Source: Albimonas sp041685625 (lineage in GTDB: Bacteria > Pseudomonadota > Alphaproteobacteria > Rhodobacterales > Rhodobacteraceae). From it: a stretch of 50,045 nucleotides of DNA. This document shows positions 1-6,700 of the stretch, piece by piece. Position 1 is the stretch's first letter, and each line of letters begins with the position of its first letter. Both the position numbers and the translations under genes were made by a program. The stretch is from assembly GCA_041685625.1 (NCBI GenBank), contig JAWLFJ010000014.1:1-50045 (forward strand). The letters run 5' to 3'. The notes below the pieces were generated by a model, which had not been told where the DNA came from, searched no databases, and saw only the letters and a program-made list of their open reading frames with translations.

Positions 1-1
1 G

Positions 2-61
2 GCGGCGCTGGCGGCGCTGGCCGAGGCCCTCGGGCAGGCGCGGCGCCGGTGGCGCGCGTGA
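2..61 (+). CDS. C-terminal end of probable GTA prohead protease (gp4), truncated by window edge
   Basis: Only the last 19 codons are visible, ending in TGA at 59-61. The encoded tail is Ala/Leu-rich and then Arg-rich (ends QARRRWRA), as is common at the C-terminus of alphaproteobacterial GTA prohead proteases. The position directly upstream of the capsid gene is where gp4 sits in the Rhodobacter capsulatus GTA. The protease would process the capsid N-terminal scaffold. No catalytic residue lies inside the window, so the assignment rests on gene order and composition. Confidence 0.45.
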   Translation, partial: AALAALAEALGQARRRWRA

Positions 62-99
62 CGCGGATTGCGGACGTCCGGAGAGAGGAAAGGCGAGCA

Positions 100-1260
100 A
101 TGACGAAGGGCATGGACCTCGAGACGAAGTCGGCGGTGGACGGATTCCTCAAGGAGTTCGGCGCCTTCCAGGAGGAGATGAAGTCGCGCTTCGAGGCGCA
201 GGAGCGTCGCCTCGAGGCGGTCGACCGCAAGGCCGCGGGGGCCGGCCGGCCGGCGCTGAGCCGGGCGGCGGAGCTGGAGCAGCCGCACCGCAAGGCGCTG
301 GCGGCGTATCTGCGCTCCGGCGACGACGACGGGCTGCGCGGCCTTTCGGTGGAGCGCAAGGGCTTCTCGACGGCGGTGCACGGCGAGGGCGGCTATCTGG
401 TCGATCCCGAGACGGCCGGGCGCATCCAGGGCGTGCTGACCGGGGCGGGCTCGCTCCGCGCCGTCGCCTCGGTGGTGCGGGTGGAGGCGAACGCCTTCGA
501 CGTGCTGGTCGATCACGGCGAGTTCGGGCACGGCTGGTCGACGGAGACCGGGACCGTGGCGGAGACGGCGCAGCAGCCGCAGATCGAGCGCGTCTCGATC
601 CCGCTGCACGAGCTCTCGGCGCTGCCGAAGGCCTCGCAGCGGCTGCTGGACGACAGCGCCTTCGACATCGAGGGCTGGCTCGCGGAGCGCATCGCCGACA
701 AGTTCGCGCGGGCCGAGGGAGCGGCCTTCATCACCGGCACCGGGACGGATCAGCCGACGGGCTTCCTGACCTATCCGATGGTCGGCGCCGGCTCGGAGGT
801 CTGGGGGCAGATCGGCTATGTCGCCACGGGGGTCGCGGGCGAGTTCTCGGCCGCCAATCCGGCCGACGCGATCGTCGATCTCGTCTACGCGCTCGGCGCG
901 CGCTACCGGGCCAAGGCGAGCTTCGTGATGAACTCCAAGACCGCCGGCGCCGTGCGCAAGATGAAGGACGCGGACGGGCGGTTCCTGTGGTCCGACGGCC
1001 TCGCCCAAGGCGAGCCGGCGCGGCTGATGGGCTACGCGGTGACGATCGCCGAGGACATGCCGGACATCGCGGACGGCGCGGCGGCGATCGCCTTCGGCGA
1101 CTTCGGCGCGGGCTACACCATCGCCGAGCGGCCGGACCTCCGGGTGCTGCGCGATCCGTTCTCGGCCAAGCCGCACGTCCTGTTCTACGCCACCAAGCGC
1201 GTCGGCGGCGACGTGACGGACTTCGCGGCGATCAAGGTGCTGCGCTTCTCGGTCAGCTGA
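100..1260 (+). CDS. GTA major capsid protein, HK97 family (gp5)
   Basis: The 386-residue product is the shell protein of a gene transfer agent head. Residues 1-85 are charged and helical, with long Glu/Lys/Arg stretches expected of the scaffold segment that prohead protease removes. The mature HK97 fold starts near KGFSTAV (87-93) and GGYLVDP (97-103), a very typical Phage_capsid opening. The frame is open upstream to base 1, but the ATG at 100 is chosen because GAGAGGAAAGG lies 5-15 bases before it. It is followed by a structured spacer and then the connector genes, as in the R. capsulatus GTA. Length and motifs look intact. Confidence 0.93.
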   Translation: MTKGMDLETKSAVDGFLKEFGAFQEEMKSRFEAQERRLEAVDRKAAGAGRPALSRAAELEQPHRKALAAYLRSGDDDGLRGLSVERKGFSTAVHGEGGYLVDPETAGRIQGVLTGAGSLRAVASVVRVEANAFDVLVDHGEFGHGWSTETGTVAETAQQPQIERVSIPLHELSALPKASQRLLDDSAFDIEGWLAERIADKFARAEGAAFITGTGTDQPTGFLTYPMVGAGSEVWGQIGYVATGVAGEFSAANPADAIVDLVYALGARYRAKASFVMNSKTAGAVRKMKDADGRFLWSDGLAQGEPARLMGYAVTIAEDMPDIADGAAAIAFGDFGAGYTIAERPDLRVLRDPFSAKPHVLFYATKRVGGDVTDFAAIKVLRFSVS

Positions 1261-1300
1261 GCGGGCTCCGCGGCCCGGACCTCCTGCCCCGGGTCGCGGC

Positions 1301-1404
1301 GGGCCGGCCCCCCTGCGTAACGCGGGGCCGGCCCCCGGCGCCCCCGCGCGGCGTGCCTGCGCGCCGCTTTCCCCTCCGGGCGACGGCGCCGTCGCGGGGG
1401 CGCC
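1301..1404 (+). other. Strong nested stem-loops in the spacer after the capsid gene
   Basis: The 185-base gap 1261-1445 holds several long inverted repeats. Arms 1301-1311 (GGGCCGGCCCC) and 1324-1334 are perfectly complementary over 11 bp with a 12-base loop. Arms 1337-1347 (GGCGCCCCCGC) and 1394-1404 are also complementary over 11 bp. A 16-base perfect palindrome, GCGACGGCGCCGTCGC, lies at 1380-1395 and competes with the second arm. No U-tract follows, so this is not a classic terminator. It could reduce read-through or protect the capsid mRNA end; that is inference. Confidence 0.6.
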
Positions 1405-1445
1405 TTCCTGTCATCCTTTATGGAGCCCGGCGCGGCGAGGTGAAC

Positions 1446-1733
1446 ATGGACGTGTATCGGACGAAGCGGGCGGAGGAGGCCGCGGGCTTCCCGCTCGACT
1501 GGGCGCTGGAGCCTTCGGAGACGCTGGCCGAGGACCTAGGCTGGCTGATCGTGCCGCAGGAGCTGGACGGCGCGGCGCTGACGCTGCGCGCGGGCGTGCT
1601 GGAGGCGGCGCGGTCCGTGGCGGTGCTGGCCGGCGGGCGGGCCGGGCATCTCTACCACGTCTCGCAGCGGGTGCGCACGAGCCTCGGGCGCGTGCTGTCG
1701 GGCGCGATGCTGCTGCGCGTGGTCGAGGGGTGA
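1446..1733 (+). CDS. Small phage-type protein between capsid and connector, probable fiber-tail-adaptor-like
   Basis: This 95-residue protein is not one of the canonical R. capsulatus GTA genes. After a polar N-terminus the sequence reads as a beta-sandwich: a Trp-containing first strand (GWLIVPQ), a central Gly-Gly turn followed by AGHLYHVSQRVRTS, then GR and a final hydrophobic strand (LLRVVEG). The pattern GG-x-x-G-x-x-Y-x-V ... V-x-TS-x-GR is what I know from small phage proteins named fiber-tail adaptor. The ATG at 1446 is preceded by GGCGAGGTGAAC. It ends five bases before the gp6 ATG, so the two are probably cotranslated. The function is not proven. Confidence 0.6.
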   Translation: MDVYRTKRAEEAAGFPLDWALEPSETLAEDLGWLIVPQELDGAALTLRAGVLEAARSVAVLAGGRAGHLYHVSQRVRTSLGRVLSGAMLLRVVEG

Positions 1734-1738
1734 CGGGC

Positions 1739-2311
1739 ATGCTGCGGGAGATCGAGACGCCGGGATCGGCGGTCGCGCTGGCGGAATTCGCGGCGCATCT
1801 GCGGCTGCCGGAGGGCTTCGGCGGCGAGGCGCCGGCGACCTTGGAGACCTATGCCCGGGCCGCGACGGCGGCGGTGGAGGCGATGACGGGGCTGGCGCTG
1901 ATCTCGCGCCGGGTGCTGTGGACCGTCACGCGGTGGGGCAACGGGCGTTGCCAGCGCGTGCCGGTCGCGCCGGTGGAGCGGGTGAACGCCGTGACGCGTG
2001 TGTTCGCGGACGGGAGCTGGGAGGCGGTGGATCTCCCGGCGGTCTGGCTGCGGCCGGACGATCTGCGGCCGATGCTCTCGGGCGCGCGGGGCGGGTCGCT
2101 GCCCGCCGTGCCGACGGGCGGGCGCGTCGAGGTGGAGCTGGTCGCGGGGTTCGGCGCGACGCCGGAGGCGGTGCCGGCGGAGCTCCGCCAGGCCGTTATG
2201 CTGCTCGGCGCGCATTATCACGAGCAGCGGCACGTCACGGCCGACCCGGAGCGGGCGGCGCCTTACGGCGTCGCGGCGCTGGTGGCGCGCTGGCGCGAGG
2301 TGCGGCTGTGA
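1739..2311 (+). CDS. GTA head-tail connector protein (gp6; phiE125 gp8-like)
   Basis: The 190-residue protein matches the head-tail connector/adaptor family that docks on the portal ring. It begins with a short strand and helical part (AEFAAHLRLPE), followed by the diagnostic AATAAVEAMTGLALISRRV, where a helix leads into a strand. It ends with the C-terminal helix region AELRQAVMLLGAHYHEQR near residues 145-162. ATG 1739 is favoured because GAGGGG lies 8 bases upstream; GTG 1730, overlapping the previous stop, is an alternative giving 193 residues. Its stop overlaps the gp7 start by four bases, indicating coupled translation. Confidence 0.88.
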   Translation: MLREIETPGSAVALAEFAAHLRLPEGFGGEAPATLETYARAATAAVEAMTGLALISRRVLWTVTRWGNGRCQRVPVAPVERVNAVTRVFADGSWEAVDLPAVWLRPDDLRPMLSGARGGSLPAVPTGGRVEVELVAGFGATPEAVPAELRQAVMLLGAHYHEQRHVTADPERAAPYGVAALVARWREVRL

Positions 2312-2667
2312 CGCGGGCGTTCCGGCCCTGGGGCGCGGCGGCCGTGCTGAACCGTCCGCTGACGCTCGAGGAGGAGGTCCGGGCGCCGGACGGCGCCGGG
2401 GGCTGGTCGCGGGAATGGCGGGCGCTGGGGACGCTCTGGGCGAGCGTCACGGCGCGTTCGGCGCGCGAGGTCGATGCGGGGGAGGGCGGGCGCTCGCGCG
2501 TCTCGCACCGGATCCTGGTGCGGGCTGCGCCGGCGGGCTCGGCGGCGCGGCCGCGGGCCGATCAGCGGTTCCGCGAGGGGGCCCGCGCCTTCCTGATCCG
2601 CGGAGTGGGCGAGGCCGATCCGCGCGGGCGGTTCCTGATCTGCTGGGCGGAGGAGGAGGCGGCATGA
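2308..2667 (+). CDS. GTA head-tail adaptor/stopper (gp7)
   Basis: This 119-residue protein starts at GTG 2308, overlapping the gp6 stop as GTGA, and ends overlapping the gp8 start as ATGA. The sequence begins with a strand pair (LNRPLTLEEEVRAPDG) and a GGWSREWRALGTLWASV block, in which the conserved W-x-x-L-G-x-x-W-A-x-V is the signature of phage head-tail adaptor proteins. It then has a beta-rich half ending FLICWAEEEA. In the R. capsulatus particle this protein closes the neck below gp6. No ATG is available in a reasonable place, so the GTG start is accepted. Confidence 0.85.
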   Translation: MTRAFRPWGAAAVLNRPLTLEEEVRAPDGAGGWSREWRALGTLWASVTARSAREVDAGEGGRSRVSHRILVRAAPAGSAARPRADQRFREGARAFLIRGVGEADPRGRFLICWAEEEAA

Positions 2668-3077
2668 GCGTTTCGGCGTCGTTGGCGCTGCAGGAGGCGG
2701 TCTGGGCGGCGCTGACCGGCTCGACCGAGCTTGCGGCGCTGGTCGGGGGGCGGGTGTTCGACGCGCCGCCCCATGCGGATGCGCCGGACGCGACCGCGGG
2801 GCCCTTCGTGGTGCTCGGCGAGGAGCGGGTCGAGCCCTGGGGGGCGCAGGGGCTTTCCGGCGCGGTGCACGAGCTCGACGTGGCGGTGCAGGGCTCGGAG
2901 GCCGGGTTCGCCGGGGCCAAGCGGATCGCGGCGGCGGTGGCGGCGGCGATGGAGACGCTGCCGGCGCTCGCCGTCGGCCGGGTGGCGACGGCGGCGTTCG
3001 CCGGGGCGCGGGCGCGGCGGACGCGGGACGGCGGGCGGCGGATCGAGCTGAGGTTTCGCTACAGGATCGAGCTTTAG
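2664..3077 (+). CDS. GTA tail terminator, DUF3168 family (gp8)
   Basis: The 137-residue product matches DUF3168, which forms the ring at the head-proximal end of the tail tube. Recognisable parts are the N-terminal helix ALQEAVWAALTGSTELAALVG, the following VFDAPPHADAPDATAGPFVVLGEE segment (family pattern V-x-D-x-x-P ... P-F-V-x-x-G) and a late strand RRIELRFRYRIEL. The helix from about 82 to 106 (SEAGFAGAKRIAAAVAAAME) is also typical. The ATG overlaps the gp7 stop. After its TAG the sequence becomes clearly AT-richer than anything else in the cluster. Confidence 0.87.
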   Translation: MSVSASLALQEAVWAALTGSTELAALVGGRVFDAPPHADAPDATAGPFVVLGEERVEPWGAQGLSGAVHELDVAVQGSEAGFAGAKRIAAAVAAAMETLPALAVGRVATAAFAGARARRTRDGGRRIELRFRYRIEL

Positions 3078-3159
3078 AATTATGCTTTGAAGAGAGTTTC
3101 TTCTGGGTATTCAGGTTCGATGTGAAGGGCGCGCGGCTGCGCGTTGAAAGGGTGACGGG
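3078..3159 (+). promoter_or_regulatory. AT-rich intergenic island ahead of the tail-tube gene
   Basis: Bases 3074-3125 are AT-rich in a cluster where almost everything else is GC. The stretch carries a small hairpin (GAAGA, 4-base loop, TCTTC at about 3090-3104). It also has a weak promoter-like pair, TTGAAG (3087-3092) and TATTCA (3108-3113), spaced only 15 bp apart. A promoter for gp9 onward is possible, as the tail tube is needed in many copies, but the match is poor. The anomaly in composition is direct observation; the promoter role is inference. Confidence 0.3.
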
Positions 3160-3570
3160 ATGGCGGTTCAGAAGGGCAGGGACCTGCTGCTGAAGGTGGA
3201 TGCCGGCGCAGGTTTCGAGACGGTGGCGGGATTGCGCGCCACGCGGCTGAGCTTCAACGCGGAGACGGTGGATGTGAGCCATGTCGGCTCGGCCGGGCGC
3301 TGGCGGGAGCTGCTGGGCGGGGCGGGGCTGCGCTCGGCCTCGGTCTCGGGTTCGGGCGTGTTTCTCGACGCGGGGACGGATGCGCGGATGCGCGAGGCGT
3401 TCTTCGCGGGCGAGACGCCGGCGTTCCAGGTGATCGTGCCGGATTTCGGCGCCGTGGAGGGGCCGTTCCAGATCACGGCGCTGGAGTATTCCGGGCGGCA
3501 TGACGGCGAGGCGGTGTACGAGGTCGCGCTCGCCTCGGCCGGGGCGCTGAACTTCCAGGCGGCCGTCTGA
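3160..3570 (+). CDS. GTA major tail tube protein, TP901-1 family (gp9)
   Basis: The 136-residue protein starts MAVQKGRDLLLKVD, the standard opening of the TP901-1-like major tail protein family in GTAs. The segment LRATRLSFNAETVDVSHVGSAG, where a strand leads into a conserved T-V-D-V-(S/T) motif, and ASVSGSGVFLD further support this. It would assemble into the tail tube. Its TGA overlaps the ATG of gp10 by one base (TGATG). GAAAGGGTGACGGG lies just before the start, giving a good ribosome binding site and consistent with high expression. Confidence 0.9.
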   Translation: MAVQKGRDLLLKVDAGAGFETVAGLRATRLSFNAETVDVSHVGSAGRWRELLGGAGLRSASVSGSGVFLDAGTDARMREAFFAGETPAFQVIVPDFGAVEGPFQITALEYSGRHDGEAVYEVALASAGALNFQAAV

Positions 3571-3887
3571 TGGTGGCGAACGTGGCCCGGGGGGAGGCCG
3601 ACATCGTCGTCGGCGGGAGGCGGCGGCGGATGCGGCTGACCCTCGGGGCGCTCGCGGAGCTCGAGGCCGGGCTCGGCGAGGGCGGGCTGCCGGCGCTGGT
3701 GGAGCGCTTCGAGGCGGGGCGCTTCACGGCGCGCGACCTGATCGCGCTGATCGGGGCGGGTCTGCGCGGGGCCGGCGAGACGGTCAGCGACGCGGAGGTC
3801 GGGGCGATGGAGATCGAGGGCGGGGCGGGCGGCGCGGCGCGGGCGGCGGCGCGGCTGCTGCTCGCGGCCTTCGCGCCCTTGGACTGA
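3570..3887 (+). CDS. GTA tail assembly chaperone-like protein (gp10)
   Basis: The 105-residue protein belongs to the short gene-transfer-agent family that follows the tail tube gene. It reads VANVARGEADIVVGGRRRRMRLTLGALAELEAGLG at the start: a beta hairpin and then a helix beginning L-G-A-L-A-E-L-E, as in tail assembly chaperones that load the tape measure. The second half, ARDLIALIGAGLRGAGE, forms another typical helix (L-I-x-L-x-x-x-G-L-R-G-x-G). It is one-base-coupled to gp9 and separated by five bases from the next small gene. Assignment is by position plus these motifs. Confidence 0.8.
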   Translation: MVANVARGEADIVVGGRRRRMRLTLGALAELEAGLGEGGLPALVERFEAGRFTARDLIALIGAGLRGAGETVSDAEVGAMEIEGGAGGAARAAARLLLAAFAPLD

Positions 3888-3892
3888 CGGCG

Positions 3893-4078
3893 ATGGACTG
3901 GGCGGGGCTGATGCGCGTCGGGCTCGGGGTGCTGCGGCTGCCGCCCGAGGCGTTCTGGGCGATGACGCCGCGGGAGTTCGCGGCGGCGGCGACGGCGCTG
4001 GCCGAGGCCGTGCCGGCGCCGATGTCGCGCGGCGACCTCGAGGCGCTGAGGGCGCGGTATCCGGATGCGGGAGGCTGA
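3893..4078 (+). CDS. GTA small tail assembly chaperone (gp10.1, rcc01693-like)
   Basis: The 61-residue protein reads MDWAGLMRVGLGVLRLPPEAFWAMTPREF. This is the recognisable pattern of the small tail-assembly chaperone family: hydrophobic helix, L-x-P-x-x-F-W-x-M-T-P-x-E-F. A short C-terminal helix ends MSRGDLEALRARYPD. It lies between gp10 and the tape measure gene, exactly as gp10.1 does in the R. capsulatus GTA, and its stop falls within the leader of the tape measure gene. It is easily missed because of its size, but the F-W-x-M-T-P-x-E-F motif is distinctive. Confidence 0.85.
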   Translation: MDWAGLMRVGLGVLRLPPEAFWAMTPREFAAAATALAEAVPAPMSRGDLEALRARYPDAGG

Positions 4079-4079
4079 G

Positions 4080-4742
4080 ATGGGCGTGTTCGCGGAGGCG
4101 GGCGAGGAGGGGCTGCGGCCGATCCCGTCCGAGAGCGGCGAGATGGCGGCGGCCATGGCCGAGGAGCTGCGCCGGCTGCGCGGCGAGATGAAGGCGACGG
4201 AGCGCGAGGCGCAGGCGCTGGCGGGGTCGATCTCCGGCGCGCTGCGATCGGCCTTCGACCGGATGGTGACGGGCGGGGCGCGGGCCTCGGACGTGCTGAA
4301 GGGTCTGGGGCGGGACCTCGCCGGCCGGACCTTGGACGCGGCGGTGCGGCCGGTGCATGGCGCGCTGACCGAGGGTCTGGGCGGGGTGCTGGGGGGCCTG
4401 ATCGGCGGCGTGGCGGGGAACGTGACGGCGTTCGCCGAGGGCGGCGTGCTCTCCGGCGGCCGGGTCCGGGCCTTCGCCGGGGGCGGCGTGGTGGACGGGC
4501 CGACGCTGTTCGGGATGCGGGGCGGGACGGGGCTGATGGGCGAGGCGGGGCCGGAGGCGATCCTGCCGCTCCGCCGCGGCGCGGACGGACGGCTGGGGGT
4601 GGCGGCGGGGAGCGGCGGCGGCGGCGCGTCCCGCGTGACGGTGAACATCGCGACGCCGGACGCGGCCAGCTTCGCCAGGTCGCGCAGCCAGGTGGCGGCG
4701 CAGGTGGCGCGGGCGGTGCGGCGCGGATCGAGGCACGGGTGA
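4080..4742 (+). CDS. GTA short tail tape measure protein (gp11)
   Basis: The 220-residue protein sets tail length; GTA tape measures are unusually short and this matches the family. A helical coiled-coil region runs to about residue 80 (MAAAMAEELRRLRGEMKATEREAQALAG). It is followed by Gly/Ala-rich hydrophobic stretches (GLGGVLGGLIGGVAGNVTAFAEGGV) and the conserved RAFAGGGVVDGPTLF...GLMGEAGPEAILPL block, the tape-measure C-terminal signature. ATG 4080 is chosen because GGGAGG lies 6 bases upstream; an in-frame ATG at 4065 would add five residues. The gene overlaps nothing in frame and ends four bases before gp12. Confidence 0.88.
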   Translation: MGVFAEAGEEGLRPIPSESGEMAAAMAEELRRLRGEMKATEREAQALAGSISGALRSAFDRMVTGGARASDVLKGLGRDLAGRTLDAAVRPVHGALTEGLGGVLGGLIGGVAGNVTAFAEGGVLSGGRVRAFAGGGVVDGPTLFGMRGGTGLMGEAGPEAILPLRRGADGRLGVAAGSGGGGASRVTVNIATPDAASFARSRSQVAAQVARAVRRGSRHG

Positions 4743-4746
4743 GGGC

Positions 4747-5379
4747 ATGGCGTTTCACGAGACGAGGTTTCCGGACCGGCTGTCGGCGGGTTCGACCGGC
4801 GGTCCGGAGCGGCGCACGGAGATCGTGACGCTCGCGAGCGGGCACGAGCAGCGCAACACGCCCTGGGAGGCGTCGCGGCGGCGCTACGATGCCGGGTGGG
4901 GGCTGACCTCGCTCGACGATCTGGCGGAGGTGATGGCGTTCTTCGAGGCTCGGCGCGGGGCGCTGCACGGCTTTCGCTGGAAGGACTGGCTCGACTGGAA
5001 GTCCTGCGCGCCCTCGGCGGCGCCGTCGCCGACGGACCAGGTGATCGGGGTCGGAGACGGGACGACGACGGTGTTCCGGCTGGCGAAGCTTTACGACTAC
5101 GGCCCGAACCCCTGGACGCGCGTGATCGCGAAGCCGGTGAAGGGGACGGTGCGGGTCGCCGTGGACGGGGCGGAGCAGGCGAGGGACGCCGCGTTCTCCG
5201 TCGACCATGAGACGGGAGAGGTGGCCTTCGTGCTGCCGCCGTCCGCCGGGCGGATGGTGACTGCGGGCTTCGAGTTCGACGTGCCGGTGCGCTTCGACGC
5301 CGACCGGATCGAGGCGAGCCTCGCCTCGATCGACGCGGGCGAGGCGCCGTCCATTCCCGTCGTGGAGATCAGGGTCTGA
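4747..5379 (+). CDS. GTA distal tail protein, DUF2460 family (gp12)
   Basis: The 210-residue product matches the DUF2460 baseplate family. Diagnostic stretches are FHETRFPDRLSAGSTGGPERRTEIV at the start (F-P-x-x-I/L-S-x-G-S-x-G-G-P-x-R-x-T-x-I-V), RGALHGFRWKDWLDWKS near residues 75-91 (G-F-R-x-K-D-W-x-D), and the C-terminal FEFDVPVRFDADRIEASL block. It forms the tail tip ring that carries the hub. Its stop overlaps the start of gp13 by one base (TGATG). Length equals that of the family and no residue looks lost. Confidence 0.92.
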   Translation: MAFHETRFPDRLSAGSTGGPERRTEIVTLASGHEQRNTPWEASRRRYDAGWGLTSLDDLAEVMAFFEARRGALHGFRWKDWLDWKSCAPSAAPSPTDQVIGVGDGTTTVFRLAKLYDYGPNPWTRVIAKPVKGTVRVAVDGAEQARDAAFSVDHETGEVAFVLPPSAGRMVTAGFEFDVPVRFDADRIEASLASIDAGEAPSIPVVEIRV

Positions 5380-6266
5380 TGCGGGAGATCGACGAGGGAC
5401 TCGCCGAGCAGCTCGCCTCGGAGACGACGACGCTCTGCCGGTGCTGGCGCGTGCGGCGCCGCGACGGGGTCGAGATGGGGTTCACCGACCATGACCGGAC
5501 GGTGCGGTTCATGGGGCTGGATCACGAGCCGGGGACGGGGTTCCAGGGGTCGGAGATCGAAGCTTCCCTGGGCCTTTCGGTCGACAACGCGGAGGCGGCT
5601 GGGGCGCTGAGTTCGGACCGCATCGCGGAGGCGGACGTGGCCGCGGGGCTCTACGACGGCGCCGAGATCGAGCAGTGGCTGGTGGATTGGCGGTTCCCGT
5701 CGCGTCGGCTGAAGCTGTTCGCGGGGACCGCGGGCGAGATCCGTCGCGGCGCGGGCGGCTTCGAGATGGAGGTGCTCGGTGTCTCGGCGTCGCTGAACCG
5801 GCCGATCGGGCGGAGTTTTCAGCGGCTCTGCGACGCGGAGGTCGGGGATGCGCGCTGCGGCGTGGATCTGGACGGCGGGCCTTTCCGGCGCGACGGCGAG
5901 GTGACGCGGGTGCTGGATGCGCGGCGCTTCGAGGTCTCCGGCATGGGCGGCCGGCCGGACGGGTGGTTCTCGTTCGGGCGGCTGGAGTGGACGTCGGGCG
6001 GCAACGAGGGGCGCTCGGCCACCGTGCGGGCGCATCGGGCGGGGGCGGCGGTCGTGCTGGAGCTGTGGCATGCGCCGGAGCGGCCGGTGGCGGTCGGCGA
6101 CGGGGTGCGGGTGCTCGCCGGGTGCGACAAGTCGGCGGAGACCTGCCGGTTGAAGTTTGGGAATTTCATAAACTTCCGGGGCTTTCCTCTGATGCCGGGC
6201 GAGGATTGGGCCACGGCCTGGCCGCGGGAGGACGAGGCGCATGACGGCGGCTCCCTGTTCCGCTGA
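5379..6266 (+). CDS. GTA baseplate hub protein, DUF2163 family (gp13)
   Basis: The 295-residue protein matches the DUF2163/BR0599 family. The N-terminus has LCRCWRVRRRDGVEMGFTDHDRTV (C-x-x-W-x-x-x-R-x-D-G-x-x-x-G-F-T-D-H-D). Cysteines in CDAEVGDARCGVD (about 150-162) and GCDKSAETCRLKFGN near the end are a conserved C-x-x-x-x-x-x-C-x-x-K-F-x-N-x-x-N-F-x-G-F pattern. These four cysteines bind an iron-sulfur cluster in the R. capsulatus particle, as I recall. The last 26 bases overlap the next gene in another frame, a tight packing normal for this locus. Confidence 0.92.
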   Translation: MREIDEGLAEQLASETTTLCRCWRVRRRDGVEMGFTDHDRTVRFMGLDHEPGTGFQGSEIEASLGLSVDNAEAAGALSSDRIAEADVAAGLYDGAEIEQWLVDWRFPSRRLKLFAGTAGEIRRGAGGFEMEVLGVSASLNRPIGRSFQRLCDAEVGDARCGVDLDGGPFRRDGEVTRVLDARRFEVSGMGGRPDGWFSFGRLEWTSGGNEGRSATVRAHRAGAAVVLELWHAPERPVAVGDGVRVLAGCDKSAETCRLKFGNFINFRGFPLMPGEDWATAWPREDEAHDGGSLFR

Positions 6267-6696
6267 GGCCGCGCGGCGGGCGCGGATCGCGGCGGCGGCG
6301 GCGGGCTGGATCGGCACGCCGTGGCGCCACGGGGCGAGTCTCAAGGGGGCGGGGGCGGACTGTCTCGGCGTCGTGCGCGGCGTCTGGCGCGAAGTGCTGG
6401 GCCGGGAGCCGGAGCGGCTGCCGCCTTATGCGCCGGACTGGGCGGAGGCGCGGCGCGAGGAGCTGTTGCTGCAAGGCATGCGGCGCTGCTTCCCCGAGGC
6501 CCCCGCAGCCGAGGTCGGCGACGTGCTGCTGCTGCGGATGCGGGGGCGCGGGCCGGCGACGCATCTGGGCGTGCTGATCGCGGGCGGAGACGCGCCGAGG
6601 ATGGTGCATGCCTTCGCAGGGCGGGGCGTCGTGGCTTCGAGCGTCGGGCCGGGCTGGCTGCGGCGGGTGACGGCGGTGTTCGTATTTCCGGAGTGA
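6241..6696 (+). CDS. GTA NlpC/P60 cell-wall peptidase (gp14)
   Basis: The 151-residue protein is an NlpC/P60 cysteine peptidase of the tail tip that opens the recipient's peptidoglycan. The catalytic triad is visible: Cys41 in GADCLGVVRGV, His108 in PATHLGVLI, and a polar residue position at His123 in MVHAFAGRGV. The N-terminal GWIGTPWRHGAS motif precedes the active cysteine by about 15 residues, as in all GTA gp14 proteins. It starts inside the gp13 coding region (26-base overlap) and ends four bases before gp15. Family length is about 150, so it is complete. Confidence 0.92.
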   Translation: MTAAPCSAEAARRARIAAAAAGWIGTPWRHGASLKGAGADCLGVVRGVWREVLGREPERLPPYAPDWAEARREELLLQGMRRCFPEAPAAEVGDVLLLRMRGRGPATHLGVLIAGGDAPRMVHAFAGRGVVASSVGPGWLRRVTAVFVFPE

Positions 6697-6700
6697 GCTG

